NCBI GenBank assembly: GCA_002010305.1
Contig: MTND01000026.1
Location: 1-64,000 of the forward strand
Source of the DNA: Archaeoglobi archaeon JdFR-42
GTDB taxonomy: Archaea > Halobacteriota > Archaeoglobi > Archaeoglobales > JdFR-42
Direction: 5' to 3'
DNA: 64,000 nt
Every line of letters begins with the position of its first letter. Position 1 is the stretch's first letter. Below are positions 33,511 to 42,924 of this stretch, piece by piece. Made by a program: the position numbers and the translations under genes. The notes under the pieces are model-generated. The model was not told the origin of the DNA. It did no database searches and saw only the letters and a list, made by a program, of their open reading frames with translations.

Positions 33511-33841
33511 TTTTTTGCCTCCTTTAAGGCTGAAATGGGATTTGAAGCACGAATATATAAAAGCTATGCCTCAGGTTTGAGTATTTAAATTTCCTCATTT
33601 GTCTCCATATAGACAATTATAACTGAAACTATCCAACAGCACCCGCATTTATACATTTCGAACTACGAATATTGAAAATCGAAGGGATGTTTAATTGGTT
33701 CACTGAGGTCTTATGTAATTCTTTATCAGATTTCATAGTAATTCTTTATAAGATGAATTATTACCTAGTTTCTCTTCTCGCTTTTCAGCTTCTTCACAGC
33801 CATACCGGAAAGTATAATATAGCATCAGGGTAATACACGGC
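33511..33841. other. 331-base spacer between serS and NAC genes
   Basis: The spacer holds the serS promoter (minus strand, 33551-33564), the NAC promoter (AAAGTATAATATAG, about 33808-33821) and an imperfect 16-base direct repeat GTAATTCTTTAT(C/A)AGA at 33715-33730 and 33738-33753. No gene is supported. Confidence 0.5.
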
Positions 33842-34198
33842 ATGGTGGTCTTAATGTTGCCAATGAGGGGTATGAGTCCTGGCAAACTTAAACAGATGAT
33901 GAAACAAATGGGAATAGACATTGCCGAACTTGAAGATGTAGAAAAAGTGATTATATACACAAAACAAAAAGACCTGATTTTTGAAAATCCTTCTGTGACC
34001 ATTATGAAAGCCAAGGGAGTAGAAACTTTTCAAATCAGCGGTCCATATGTAGAGAAAGAGAAAAAGCCTCCTGTAAAAGAGGAAGATGTCCAGTTAGTGA
34101 TGGAACAAACAGGAGTGGATGAAGAAGAGGCCAGAAGAGTGCTGGAGGAGAGTGAAGGAGATCTTGCAGAGGCTATTTTGAAATTAAGCCAGGAGTGA
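33842..34198 (+). CDS. nac: Nascent polypeptide-associated complex protein (archaeal NAC)
   Basis: A protein of 114-118 residues with the archaeal NAC layout: a Met-rich N-terminus with PGKLKQMMKQMGID, a NAC beta-barrel (VEKVIIYTKQKDLIFENPSVTIMKA, in parts) and a C-terminal UBA domain (VQLVMEQTGVDEEEARRVLE, residues about 80-118). It binds nascent chains at the ribosome exit tunnel as a homodimer. The start is either ATG 33842, right at the expected transcription start, or ATG 33854, which has GGTGG six bases upstream. It is followed with one base between by trmI. Confidence 0.93.
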   Translation: MVVLMLPMRGMSPGKLKQMMKQMGIDIAELEDVEKVIIYTKQKDLIFENPSVTIMKAKGVETFQISGPYVEKEKKPPVKEEDVQLVMEQTGVDEEEARRVLEESEGDLAEAILKLSQE

Positions 34199-34199
34199 T

Positions 34200-34937
34200 A
34201 TGAAATTTGTGCTAGTTAGAGGGCGGGATCATTTTCTTATAGATAAATTTGAAGGTCAACTTCACACTCATGACGGAGTCATTGATCTTTCAGCCTTGAA
34301 AGACCTTAATCCCGGTGATGTAGTAACTACACACCTTGGCAAAGAATACAGGATTTTAGCTTTTCGTCCTTCTGATTATTTTAAATTTTTTAAAAGAACA
34401 TCAACACCAATAATGCCCAAGGATATAGGAGCCATAATAGCCCATACTGGCGTAGGTCCTGGAGATAGTGTTCTAGATGCTGGAACCGGCACCGGGATGC
34501 TGGCAGCATATCTTGCCAATGTAGTTAAACCTGGAAAAGTGATCACTGTTGAGAGACGAATGGATTTCGCGAAAATTGCTAGAAAAAATTTCAGGATGGC
34601 GGGGCTGGACAATATACACCTTCTATGTGGTGACATTCTAAAAGTATATAGAGGATTCAAGAGTAATTTTGATCTGATCACCTTGGACATGAAAGGGGAT
34701 GTGGAGTTTATCCCTTATGCTAGAGATTTGCTTAAACCTGGAGGATTTGTTGCTGTTTACAATCCTTACGTGGAACATGCAAGAGATGTCGTTAGAGAAA
34801 TGGAAATGCATGATTTTGTGGAGATTGAATGCTTTGAGCTGCTCAGAATTGATATGGAGTTTAAACGAATAGGATCTAGGCCTTCAACGGGAGTGTGGCA
34901 CACAGGCTACATAGCCTTTGGAAGGAAAGGTAACTGA
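34200..34937 (+). CDS. trmI: tRNA (adenine-N1)-methyltransferase TrmI
   Basis: A 245-residue SAM-dependent enzyme that methylates A57/A58 in the T-loop of tRNA in archaea. An N-terminal small beta domain (about 1-70) precedes IMPKDIGAIIAHTGV. The SAM motif is VLDAGTGTGMLAAYLA (about residues 95-110), VERR follows as the acidic loop, then LLCGDI. The C-terminal RPSTGVWHTGYIAF is typical. It is cotranscribed with NAC, an arrangement compatible with translation-linked functions. Confidence 0.92.
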   Translation: MKFVLVRGRDHFLIDKFEGQLHTHDGVIDLSALKDLNPGDVVTTHLGKEYRILAFRPSDYFKFFKRTSTPIMPKDIGAIIAHTGVGPGDSVLDAGTGTGMLAAYLANVVKPGKVITVERRMDFAKIARKNFRMAGLDNIHLLCGDILKVYRGFKSNFDLITLDMKGDVEFIPYARDLLKPGGFVAVYNPYVEHARDVVREMEMHDFVEIECFELLRIDMEFKRIGSRPSTGVWHTGYIAFGRKGN

Positions 34938-34997
34938 ACGTGAATACCCATGTTATGCGATAGTACTAACTTTTCAGGCAAAACACTCATCCGTCCT

Positions 34998-35588
34998 TTA
35001 CTCATTTTTCGACTTCTCTGTTTTTATTTCAGTTATTTCAGTCATAAAAGCGAAAGAAGTGAGGGTAAGCCCGATAAGAATCATCAAAAAAGAGATTCTT
35101 AACATATGACGAAATCCAAAAACCTCTGCCAGAAATCCACCAAAAGTAGGGCCAATTACCCAACCGAGGCTCCATACTGTGTTATAGACCCCCATTGCCT
35201 CTCCTCTCTCAGATTTTTTCGCTATATCTGCGAGAAGAGCAGGGGATGCTACACCAATAGTGGCCCACGCAAATCCTTCCAGAATGTGGATAGGGATAGC
35301 ATACAAATAGTAATTTATGGTAGAATAGATCAGCATAACGAGGGCAAAGAGAATCTGAGACAGCAGAATAAGGGGCTTTCTTCCAAACCTGTCTGATAGC
35401 CTTCCTAACATGATGGACGTCAGAGCACCTGTGGTTGCAGCGATGGTGAATAACATACCCACTTGTATTCTGTTAGCTCCAAGCTCTTCAAAGAGAAAAA
35501 TCGGTAGAACCGAATAGATCATACCAGAAGAAACCATCATAGGAAGCAGAGACAAACTGAAGATTACCACTTTCCGGTTCAAACTCAT
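34998..35588 (-). CDS. Half-length MFS transporter (N-terminal six helices only)
   Basis: A 196-residue protein with six hydrophobic helices. The MFS motif A, GRLSDRFGRKPL, lies between helices 2 and 3, and an antiporter-type GWVIGPTFGG lies in helix 5. Full MFS proteins have about twelve helices and 400 residues, so the C-terminal half is absent: after the charged linker (ITEIKTEKSKNE) there is a stop, and only 60 bases remain before the convergent trmI end. It may be a truncated gene or a protein that works as a dimer. It follows nth in the same direction with 20 bases between. Confidence 0.75.
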   Translation of the reverse strand: MSLNRKVVIFSLSLLPMMVSSGMIYSVLPIFLFEELGANRIQVGMLFTIAATTGALTSIMLGRLSDRFGRKPLILLSQILFALVMLIYSTINYYLYAIPIHILEGFAWATIGVASPALLADIAKKSERGEAMGVYNTVWSLGWVIGPTFGGFLAEVFGFRHMLRISFLMILIGLTLTSFAFMTEITEIKTEKSKNE

Positions 35589-35608
35589 ATATTACACTTC
35601 TCCTGTAT

Positions 35609-36280
35609 TCATTTTCCATTAGTCTTCAATTTCACCCCTATCTTGGGACAGTAGCCTGAAAGAGGGCATTCATGGCAAAGGGGTCTGAGAGGTTTACATA
35701 CTGTCTGACCAAATCCTACAAAAGCTCTGTTAACATGCCTTTTGTATTCATCAGGAACAATGGTGGCAAGCACTTTATCAGTTTCTTCTGGCGTCCTAGT
35801 TGAAAGCAACCCAAGTCTATTAGAAATCCTGTGAACATGAATATCCACTCCAATAGTATTCTTTCCAAAAGCATTCGCGAGAACCACATTAGCTGTTTTC
35901 CTACCAACACCTTCAAGAGATAACAGACCATCAAGGGTATCAGGTACCTTTGAATCAAAATTCCTAATAAGTTGCTCTGCTATTTTCTTCAACCTTTTTG
36001 CTTTTACTCTGTGGAAACCTACTCCATAGATGATCTCTTCAAGTTCTTTTTCTGGGATGGTAACTAGATCTTCCGGCTTATTGATTCGCGAAAACAATTT
36101 TTTTGCTACTTTCGCTGTATTCTCATCCCTCGTTCTGGAACTTAACACCGTAAAAATCAAATGCTGAAAAGGGGATCTTAAAAAATGTTTTAAGATGTAA
36201 ACTGGCGCTCTTCTTTTTCTACCTTCTCTCTCCATAATTTCTGTGAGAATTTTCCAATCAATATGGCCAAGGATAGACAT
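35609..36280 (-). CDS. nth: Endonuclease III (Nth)
   Basis: A 223-residue DNA glycosylase/AP lyase for oxidised pyrimidines. The helix-hairpin-helix LEGVGRKTANVVL contains the catalytic Lys, IGVDIHVHR the catalytic Asp, and the C-terminus the full cluster motif C-x6-C-x2-C-x5-C (CKPLRPLC, CHEC, GYC). It lies 32 bases after the aldehyde oxidoreductase gene and is followed by the half MFS gene. Confidence 0.93.
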   Translation of the reverse strand: MSILGHIDWKILTEIMEREGRKRRAPVYILKHFLRSPFQHLIFTVLSSRTRDENTAKVAKKLFSRINKPEDLVTIPEKELEEIIYGVGFHRVKAKRLKKIAEQLIRNFDSKVPDTLDGLLSLEGVGRKTANVVLANAFGKNTIGVDIHVHRISNRLGLLSTRTPEETDKVLATIVPDEYKRHVNRAFVGFGQTVCKPLRPLCHECPLSGYCPKIGVKLKTNGK

Positions 36281-36312
36281 GATATAACTCTGACACCAAT
36301 TCGATGATCATT

Positions 36313-38181
36313 TCAACCATATAGGCTTTCTGCCACATCGTCCAGACCAAGGATATGCAGTTTGGTTCTGGTGGGTCTACCTTCAGAATCCCATCCCCTG
36401 GCCTGATAATACTGTTTCAGCATCTCATCCAGTTCTTTCTCCAGAATTATTCCCCCTTTACTTTTACCCTCTGGTATAGGTTCATGCATGACTCTTAGAG
36501 GAAGGGTGTCATCTTTCCTCCCCATTCCTTCTCGGACATTGAAAGCCCGTATAATGTTTATAATCCTCTCACCTGCACTCATAAGATCTCCTATGGAGAG
36601 AGTCATACCCGTGACTGCATGTATCACGTCAAGGAATCCTTTTCCATAAAACATGTGTCTAGAGAATTTACACACCCCAAGGGCATCATATACTGCCATC
36701 AGATCCTCATGGACTTTAACTTCATATCCTTTCTCCTCTATGGACCATCTGTCCACTCCTTCAAAGGTCCACCATCTGCCACCAAGTTCAGTTCCGTACA
36801 CGCAAGCGGTAAGATGGCATCCACCTCTGTAAGAGACTGCAAAAGCAAGGGCTATTCCTTTCGCCCCTCTAACATCGTATGCTGGTAGTTCCATTCCTTT
36901 AACATGGATGGCAAACTCTTCTCCATTTTTTATTGTTTCCACTGCATGTTTGACACCATCACCCAAAAGCTTCCCTATTTTCCCTTCTTTAGATCCCATC
37001 AACTCTATAGTCCTCAGGACTGATTCAGCATCTCCAAAAGAGAGTTTTACCTCGAGATCGTTCTCACTCAAAATTCCCTTTTCTACTGCTTCCATAGCCC
37101 AAGAAATGGTTAAACCAGTTGAAATAGTGTCTAGGCCATACTGGTCACAGAGTTCATTGGCTTTGGCAACTGCTTCAATATCATCTATTTCCAGATTAGC
37201 TCCCAGAGAATATTGAGTTTCATACTCCACTCCGTCAACCTCACAAGCATATTTTCCATTTTCAACCACAAACCATTTTCCACAAGGTTTGTTACATCCA
37301 GGACATGCTGTTTTCTTTTTCGCATATCTTGGCACCCAGTAATATGGGTCAAGATGACTTCTCTCTCCCTCTTTCAGGACATCATATACCTTTTGAAAAT
37401 ACCCATACTGCCAGTTTCTGGAGGGAAAAACTCCTACCATCCTATTTATCCAGTCATAAAACTCTCCTGTACCATAATCCATATCAGCTTTGGCTGCAGG
37501 ATGATCTACAAGCTTCACTCTCCATTCTTTAATCAATAATCCGAGTTTATTCTCATCATATACCTCAATACTCTTACTACCCTTAACGAGAATTGCTTTT
37601 AAATTTTTGGAACCCATCACTGCACCAAGGCCACCTCTACCGGCCTGTCGTTCATCACAATCTATACTTGCAATTCTGGATAGTTTCTCTCCTGCTGGAC
37701 CTATTATTACTGAATTAAACTCTTTACCATACTGTTTCCTTAACTTCTCTCTGGTATCTCTGACTTTAAAGCTCCATGTATCAGTTGACTCAACAGTAAT
37801 AGAATTATCATCTACGACAATAACTGATGGATCTTCAGCTTTACCGGTGATAACCATCAGATCATATCCAGCTTTTTTAAGGGACACTCCAGCTTTTGCT
37901 CCAGCAACAGATCGACCAAATCCACCTGTTAGCGGAGACTTAGAAACAAACACCGTTTTTGAAGCTGTTGGAATTCCCGTGGCTGTTAATAACCCAGGAC
38001 ACATCATCAAGATATTGTCAGGTGAAAGGGGGTTAATTTCCTTAACCATGTCGAATAACAGGCGTGCACCAAATCCAAACCCTCCCAGCCACATGTAAGG
38101 GAAGTCTTCAGAAAATCTCTCAACTCTTGATTCTTCCCTTCCTAAATCTACCATTAAAATTCTATTCCAGTAACCTTTCAT
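36313..38181 (-). CDS. aor: Aldehyde:ferredoxin oxidoreductase (tungsten)
   Basis: A 622-residue AOR-family enzyme oxidising aldehydes to acids with ferredoxin as acceptor. The start is ATG 38181 (MKGYWNRILMVDLG), the family's normal N-terminus; longer in-frame readings are rejected. Tungstopterin-binding parts are GFGRSVAGAKAG and RQAGRGGLGAVMGSKNLKA. The 4Fe-4S ligands are in CPGCNKPC plus a later Cys in DALGVCKFSRH. A TATA element (TTAATATATTT) about 25-35 bases upstream suggests a short leader. Aromatic aldehydes such as phenylacetaldehyde from amino acid breakdown are plausible substrates, fitting IorAB and PaaK in this window. Confidence 0.92.
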   Translation of the reverse strand: MKGYWNRILMVDLGREESRVERFSEDFPYMWLGGFGFGARLLFDMVKEINPLSPDNILMMCPGLLTATGIPTASKTVFVSKSPLTGGFGRSVAGAKAGVSLKKAGYDLMVITGKAEDPSVIVVDDNSITVESTDTWSFKVRDTREKLRKQYGKEFNSVIIGPAGEKLSRIASIDCDERQAGRGGLGAVMGSKNLKAILVKGSKSIEVYDENKLGLLIKEWRVKLVDHPAAKADMDYGTGEFYDWINRMVGVFPSRNWQYGYFQKVYDVLKEGERSHLDPYYWVPRYAKKKTACPGCNKPCGKWFVVENGKYACEVDGVEYETQYSLGANLEIDDIEAVAKANELCDQYGLDTISTGLTISWAMEAVEKGILSENDLEVKLSFGDAESVLRTIELMGSKEGKIGKLLGDGVKHAVETIKNGEEFAIHVKGMELPAYDVRGAKGIALAFAVSYRGGCHLTACVYGTELGGRWWTFEGVDRWSIEEKGYEVKVHEDLMAVYDALGVCKFSRHMFYGKGFLDVIHAVTGMTLSIGDLMSAGERIINIIRAFNVREGMGRKDDTLPLRVMHEPIPEGKSKGGIILEKELDEMLKQYYQARGWDSEGRPTRTKLHILGLDDVAESLYG

Positions 38182-38321
38182 ACTACACACATTGATGTCC
38201 GGAAATATATTAAGTTTTGTTTGTAGCATCCCTATATCCTCTGATATCCCTCCACAACAGTACAACCAACAGGAATCTTTAATTACTCTAATCTCCAAAA
38301 TGTCCTTGGAGAGATCCAGAG

Positions 38322-39653
38322 ATGGGCACTGAAGATAGAGAACTAGAGGGTATTGCTGTTAAAACCCTTCCCGGAAAGAGGGCTAAAAAAATCCTTGATA
38401 TGGATAGGCAGTACCTTTCTCCATCCCTGACCAGACATTATCCACTCGTAGTTGCCCGGGGAAAAGGAGCTTATGTTGAAGATGTAGATGGCAATGTGTT
38501 TCTGGATTTTACCGCAGGTATAGCAGTGTGTTCTACAGGACATTGTCATCCTGAGGTGGTGAAGGCTATAAAGAAACAAGCAGAAACCTTGATCCACATG
38601 TCTGGAACGGACTTTTATTATGAACCACAGGTATTACTTGCCAAAAAACTAGTAGAAATAGCTCCTTTTGAAGGGGGAAGAGTTTTTCTCTGTAACTCTG
38701 GAACTGAAGCGGTGGAATGTGCTTTTAAATTAGCTAGATATCATACTAGACGACCTAATATCATAGCCTTCTATGGAGCCTTTCACGGCAGGACTATGGG
38801 ATCCCTCTCCCTAACAGCAAGCAGGGCAGTCCAACGAAAGCATTTTTCCCCTCTGATTTCTGGAGTATTTCATGTTCCCTACGCATACTGCTATCGATGT
38901 GCATATGGGAAAGAGTATCCAGAATGTGATTTTGAATGTGTGAGTTTTATTAAATTTTTGTTAAATAAAGTATCTCCATCTGAAGATACGTCGGCTATCA
39001 TCGTTGAACCGGTTCAGGGTGAGGGAGGTTATGTTATCCCTCCACCAGAATTTCTTCCAATGCTCAGAGAAATATGTGATGAACTCAATTTGTTGCTCAT
39101 TGTGGACGAAGTTCAGTCCGGGATGGGGAGAACTGGAAAGATGTTTGCCGTGGAACATTTTAATGTCAAACCTGACATACTTGCAATAGCCAAAGGAATT
39201 GCTTCGGGACTGCCTCTTGGAGCGTGTATTGCCAGAGAGGAGGTGATGAATTGGGAGACAGGGAGCCATGCTTCCACTTTCGGAGGAAATCCGGTTGCCT
39301 GTGCCGCAGCCTTGAGAACAATTCAGATTTTGGAAGAAGGTCTGATTCGAAATGCACAAACAATAGGGAAATATCTGATAAAGAGACTGAATGAATTGCA
39401 GACGACCTTTAGTATTATAGGAGATGTCAGAGGACTCGGATTAATGGTTGGAGTAGAATTAGTGAGGGATGATAAAAATCCTGCCTCTGAGGCAGTAAAA
39501 GATGTTATCAACTACTGTTTTCGCAATGGACTGCTCCTATTACCTGCTGGAGAGAGTGTGATACGTTTCATGCCACCCCTCATAATTAAAAAGGACGAAG
39601 TAGATACAGCAATAGATATCTTCTATCAGGCATTAAACAATCTCAGGAGATAG
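38322..39653 (+). CDS. Class III PLP aminotransferase/racemase, Thermococcales-type
   Basis: A 443-residue PLP enzyme of the 4-aminobutyrate/ornithine aminotransferase class. It has the substrate and PLP elements CNSGTEAVECAFKLAR, FYGAFHGRTMGSL, IVDEVQSGMGRTG, and Lys in AIAKGIASGLPLG. An insertion rich in Cys and Tyr (AYCYRCAYGKEYPECDFEC, about residues 186-204) is characteristic of a subgroup in which ornithine aminotransferases and broad amino-acid racemases were described in Thermococcales. It transcribes divergently from the AOR gene. The exact substrate cannot be set. Confidence 0.88.
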   Translation: MGTEDRELEGIAVKTLPGKRAKKILDMDRQYLSPSLTRHYPLVVARGKGAYVEDVDGNVFLDFTAGIAVCSTGHCHPEVVKAIKKQAETLIHMSGTDFYYEPQVLLAKKLVEIAPFEGGRVFLCNSGTEAVECAFKLARYHTRRPNIIAFYGAFHGRTMGSLSLTASRAVQRKHFSPLISGVFHVPYAYCYRCAYGKEYPECDFECVSFIKFLLNKVSPSEDTSAIIVEPVQGEGGYVIPPPEFLPMLREICDELNLLLIVDEVQSGMGRTGKMFAVEHFNVKPDILAIAKGIASGLPLGACIAREEVMNWETGSHASTFGGNPVACAAALRTIQILEEGLIRNAQTIGKYLIKRLNELQTTFSIIGDVRGLGLMVGVELVRDDKNPASEAVKDVINYCFRNGLLLLPAGESVIRFMPPLIIKKDEVDTAIDIFYQALNNLRR

Positions 39654-39835
39654 AAACCACTATATCATCTTTCTTCTACCTCTATTAAGATATTAAGATT
39701 TTCTTTCCTTTTTATTTCAGTATGTTATTCTGGAACTAATAAAAAAATATATATGGGGTTACAGGAAACTGCTCCCGAGAATGTCGGAAGATCTCAAACC
39801 ACCGGATAGTTTGAAAATAGAAAGGGGTGCAGCCC

Positions 39836-41098
39836 ATGGTATCGAACTTTATGGAAAAGGATGGCAAGAGGTTACACAGCATTACGGCTGCACTCCGTGG
39901 ATGGTTCAGAGAAGAGTCCAGAGATCTATCTGAGAGTTCTCTTTCACTATTTCTCTGTACTTTTGGTGATCTGATAACCGGCGTGATTATTGGACTTTCT
40001 TCCGGGAAAATATTGTTACTCCCTGCCCTTATTTTGCTGATCCCACCTACCATAGGCATGAGAGGGAACATCTACGCTACATTGGGATCAAGAATGGGGT
40101 CATATCTCCATACTGGTCGGTTATCTCCTGAATTGAAAAGAAATAAAATTCTGGATGATAACATTCTCTCTTCCACGGCCCTTACATTGCTCACAAGCAT
40201 TTATGTGGGTTTCATCGCTTCAGCCCTCGCCCGGTTTATGGGGTTCCAAGTTGATTTTGTAACTCTAACATTAATCTCTGTGATTTCAGCCATTCTCTCT
40301 GCATTTTTACTTCTTCCAGTCACCATTCTTTTGGCCATCATAACCTATAAGAAAGGTCTCGATCCGGATAATTTTACAGCACCCATAATCACTCTTGCTG
40401 GTGACTTCATAACTCTCCCTCTCCTTTTCATAACCACAGACATTGTTTTTTCAACTCCATCTAGCTGGCAGATTCCGACCTTTATAGGACTAATAGGTTT
40501 AACAATTTTACTTCTGTCTATCAGTTATATGAGAGATGAGGAAGCAATAAGTCGGGAAATACTAATTGAAAGTACGCCCATACTTCTTATGACTGGCCTG
40601 CTGGGATTGTGGGCAGGGCAGATCCTGGGGGGGAGACTCGAAGGATTTATTACTATGGTGGGACTGTTTACCCTTATTCCCCCTTTCTTAGAGGACGGAG
40701 GTGCTATCGGTGGGATTGTTGCTGCTCGTCTCTCTTCCAAGCTTCATATGGGAGTTCTGGAAATTGGGAGAATCCCACAGGTAGCTGTTCTAAGAAACTT
40801 TTTCACCATGCATGTACTGGGTATATTCATCTTCTCTCTTCTAGGTGTATTTGCTTACGTAATCAACTTCACTTTTGGGTTAAGTACTCCGGGGCTTATC
40901 ACTCTCGTTACAATCACTTTAGTGGCTGGCCAGATTATGATTCTGATTCTCAACTTGGTCTCTTACTACTCTTCCGTTATCGCTTTCAAATTTGGTCTCG
41001 ATCCGGATAACGTGGTCATCCCTATTATCACCAGTTTTATGGATGTAGCTGGAACAGCATGTCTGGTATTCGTGTTATTGCTTTTTGGAGTTATCTGA
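39836..41098 (+). CDS. SLC41/MgtE-like divalent cation transporter
   Basis: A membrane protein of about 420 residues with two homologous halves. The first contains PALILLIPPTIGMRGNIYATLGSRMG and GLDPDNFTAPIITLAGDF (quoted in parts); the second LIPPFLEDGGAIGGIVAARLSS and FGLDPDNVVIPIITSFMD. This duplicated MgtE transmembrane domain, without the MgtE N and CBS domains, matches SLC41-type Mg2+ transporters. About ten helices. Starts considered: ATG 39836 (preferred, GGTG upstream) or GTG 39827. A TATA element at about 39745 would place transcription at about 39780; a short out-of-frame ATG reading frame at 39781 precedes it. Confidence 0.85.
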   Translation: MVSNFMEKDGKRLHSITAALRGWFREESRDLSESSLSLFLCTFGDLITGVIIGLSSGKILLLPALILLIPPTIGMRGNIYATLGSRMGSYLHTGRLSPELKRNKILDDNILSSTALTLLTSIYVGFIASALARFMGFQVDFVTLTLISVISAILSAFLLLPVTILLAIITYKKGLDPDNFTAPIITLAGDFITLPLLFITTDIVFSTPSSWQIPTFIGLIGLTILLLSISYMRDEEAISREILIESTPILLMTGLLGLWAGQILGGRLEGFITMVGLFTLIPPFLEDGGAIGGIVAARLSSKLHMGVLEIGRIPQVAVLRNFFTMHVLGIFIFSLLGVFAYVINFTFGLSTPGLITLVTITLVAGQIMILILNLVSYYSSVIAFKFGLDPDNVVIPIITSFMDVAGTACLVFVLLLFGVI

Positions 41099-41167
41099 CC
41101 CTCTATAACTGAAATCTATAACATCACCAATAGCCCTGCTGAAGTCTTCTATAGTTCATAACTGGAG

Positions 41168-42346
41168 TTATATATCCAAAAACTTTCCAAAATTCATAAT
41201 TCCTGCAGGGTCAATAAGAGATTTAATTTTCCTCAATAAGGATAACTGTTCTCCTGTAAACCTTCGGAAAAAATCTTTTTTCAACAGTCCGATCCCACTC
41301 TCTCCGGCAATCCATCCATCCATTTCAACAGCCTTTTCTATTAATTTTTCTCTCAATATCCTACTTCCTTGTCCTGTAACCACAGGATGGATCACACCAC
41401 CTGAATGAGCTATGAGTGGTATTTCGACCTCATACTTATCTTCTAGATCTTTTAGCACTCTGAAAAAATCGATGACTCTGTTCTCAGGGATGGACAGATC
41501 CTCTATAAAAGATATTTTCCCTCGATCATATATTCTCCGAATGGCATGGGTCATCACAGCGTTAAGATTTTCTGCATCTTCAACACAAAATCTTTGATTT
41601 CTTATTCTCATATCCTTAGAAACCTCAACCACGGCAAAGGGATGATCCTCCACCCCCAGGAAAAGGGTAAACGGATGTCCATGAAATTTCCTGATACATT
41701 CAAATACCTCATTCATATCCTCCATTTCAAGTCTCACAAGGTATCTACTCCCTGTAGGATGAAGCCTGATTCTCACTCTGGTTATCACACCCAATAAGCC
41801 TTCAGAGCCAAGAATTAGTCTGAAAAAAAAGGACTCTTTTCGAAGATAAGTAGTTGTTCCATCGGGAAATACTACTTCCATTCCATCAATCCATTCCACC
41901 AGAGGTCCGTATCTAACTCTCCTCCATCCTGTGGCATTTACAGCAATCAGACCTCCAATTGTTCCTCCTAACGTTTCTGTAGATGGGGGGAAAAACTTGC
42001 CATGTTTCATGGAAATCCGGTCTATATCTCCCAGACTGGCTCCAGCTTCTGCAACTGCATAATTTTTATGTACTGCCACATGATTCATCGCTGATAGATC
42101 AAGAATTATTCCATCTCCTACAGCACCACCAGAAACATTTGTCCCAGCTCCCCTAGGTGTAACAGGAATGTGATTATTGGATGCAAAAACCATTAACTCT
42201 GATATCTCTTTAACAGTGCTAGGTAGAGCTACACATGCAGGAATTACAGAGATCCGAGATCCATCTGTCGTATAAGCTGAAAGGTCCTCTCTCCTTTCAA
42301 GGATATTACAAATACTTTTCAATTCTTCAAAGTGAGAATCTCGCAT
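41168..42346 (-). CDS. FAD-linked oxidase, GlcD/D-lactate dehydrogenase type
   Basis: A 392-residue protein of the PCMH/VAO superfamily. The FAD pocket is RGAGTNVSGGAVGDGIILDLS (quoted in two parts: RGAGTNVSGG and GDGIILDLS), then GGTIGGLIAVNATGW and GSEGLLGVITRVRI. The C-terminal IKSLIDPAGIMNFGKF is the usual family ending. It oxidises a 2-hydroxy acid such as glycolate or D-lactate. No Fe-S partner gene is adjacent. At about 390 residues it is shorter than GlcD (about 480). Its start lies 28 bases inside the preceding glycosylase gene, so it is part of the OsmC-Fno-glycosylase operon. Confidence 0.85.
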   Translation of the reverse strand: MRDSHFEELKSICNILERREDLSAYTTDGSRISVIPACVALPSTVKEISELMVFASNNHIPVTPRGAGTNVSGGAVGDGIILDLSAMNHVAVHKNYAVAEAGASLGDIDRISMKHGKFFPPSTETLGGTIGGLIAVNATGWRRVRYGPLVEWIDGMEVVFPDGTTTYLRKESFFFRLILGSEGLLGVITRVRIRLHPTGSRYLVRLEMEDMNEVFECIRKFHGHPFTLFLGVEDHPFAVVEVSKDMRIRNQRFCVEDAENLNAVMTHAIRRIYDRGKISFIEDLSIPENRVIDFFRVLKDLEDKYEVEIPLIAHSGGVIHPVVTGQGSRILREKLIEKAVEMDGWIAGESGIGLLKKDFFRRFTGEQLSLLRKIKSLIDPAGIMNFGKFLDI

Positions 42347-42924
42347 TCATTGCACCTGTTCTTGTTACAGTATCTTTTTCCAAATTCAACAATCAACGCA
42401 TGATAGTGTTTAAAGAGTTTCACATCTGAGGGTAAATTTTTTTCGAATAATGCCTGGATCGTATCGTAATTGCCATCTATTCCAAGGCATTTCAATATTT
42501 TCAGGGTATACGCATCCACCACGAATTTCGGTTTTTCCATTGCATACAGCAGAATACTGTCAGCTGTCTCCTTGCCCACACCGCGAACCTGAAGGAGTTT
42601 TTCTCTTGCCGTATCAAGATCCGCAAATTTAAGATCATTCCATTCCCTAGTATAGAACCTTGAGAATTCCTGCAATCGTTTCGCTTTCTGGCGGTAGAAC
42701 CCACAGGGACGTATAAGCTCCTGAAGTGTGGTTTCATCAATACTGGAAAGCTTTTCTGGAGACAGTAGATTTGCCTTCTTCAAATTGTTAAGGGCTTTTT
42801 CAACGTTGGACCATCTGGTCTGAGGAGCCAGAAGGGCTCCCACAGATATCTCAAATTCAGATCCCTGCCACCACCAATCGAGATTGATTTTATGCTTGAG
42901 GAGGTGGTATAATTCCTGTATCAT
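42319..42924 (-). CDS. HhH-GPD DNA glycosylase (endonuclease III/MagIII-like)
   Basis: A 201-residue helix-hairpin-helix glycosylase. The hairpin VRGVGKETADSILL has Glu where endonuclease III carries its lyase Lys, and VVDAYTLKIL holds the catalytic Asp; this fits a monofunctional alkyl-base glycosylase. The C-terminal Cys group is YCNKNRCNEC with no fourth Cys before the end, so a normal 4Fe-4S cluster is unlikely. The start overlaps the fno stop (ATGA). It is the second glycosylase of this superfamily in the window besides nth. Confidence 0.85.
   Translation of the reverse strand: MIQELYHLLKHKINLDWWWQGSEFEISVGALLAPQTRWSNVEKALNNLKKANLLSPEKLSSIDETTLQELIRPCGFYRQKAKRLQEFSRFYTREWNDLKFADLDTAREKLLQVRGVGKETADSILLYAMEKPKFVVDAYTLKILKCLGIDGNYDTIQALFEKNLPSDVKLFKHYHALIVEFGKRYCNKNRCNECEILTLKN

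Noticed and set aside
38182-38298. 39-codon extension of the AOR protein
   Set aside because: The family starts at MKGYWNRILMVDL; the extension covers the promoter and has no ribosome site.
39781-39936. Short frame starting MSEDLKPPDSLK before the cation transporter
   Set aside because: The start fits the TATA position and the first residues look plausible, but the frame ends after about 50 codons inside the transporter gene and matches nothing recognisable.
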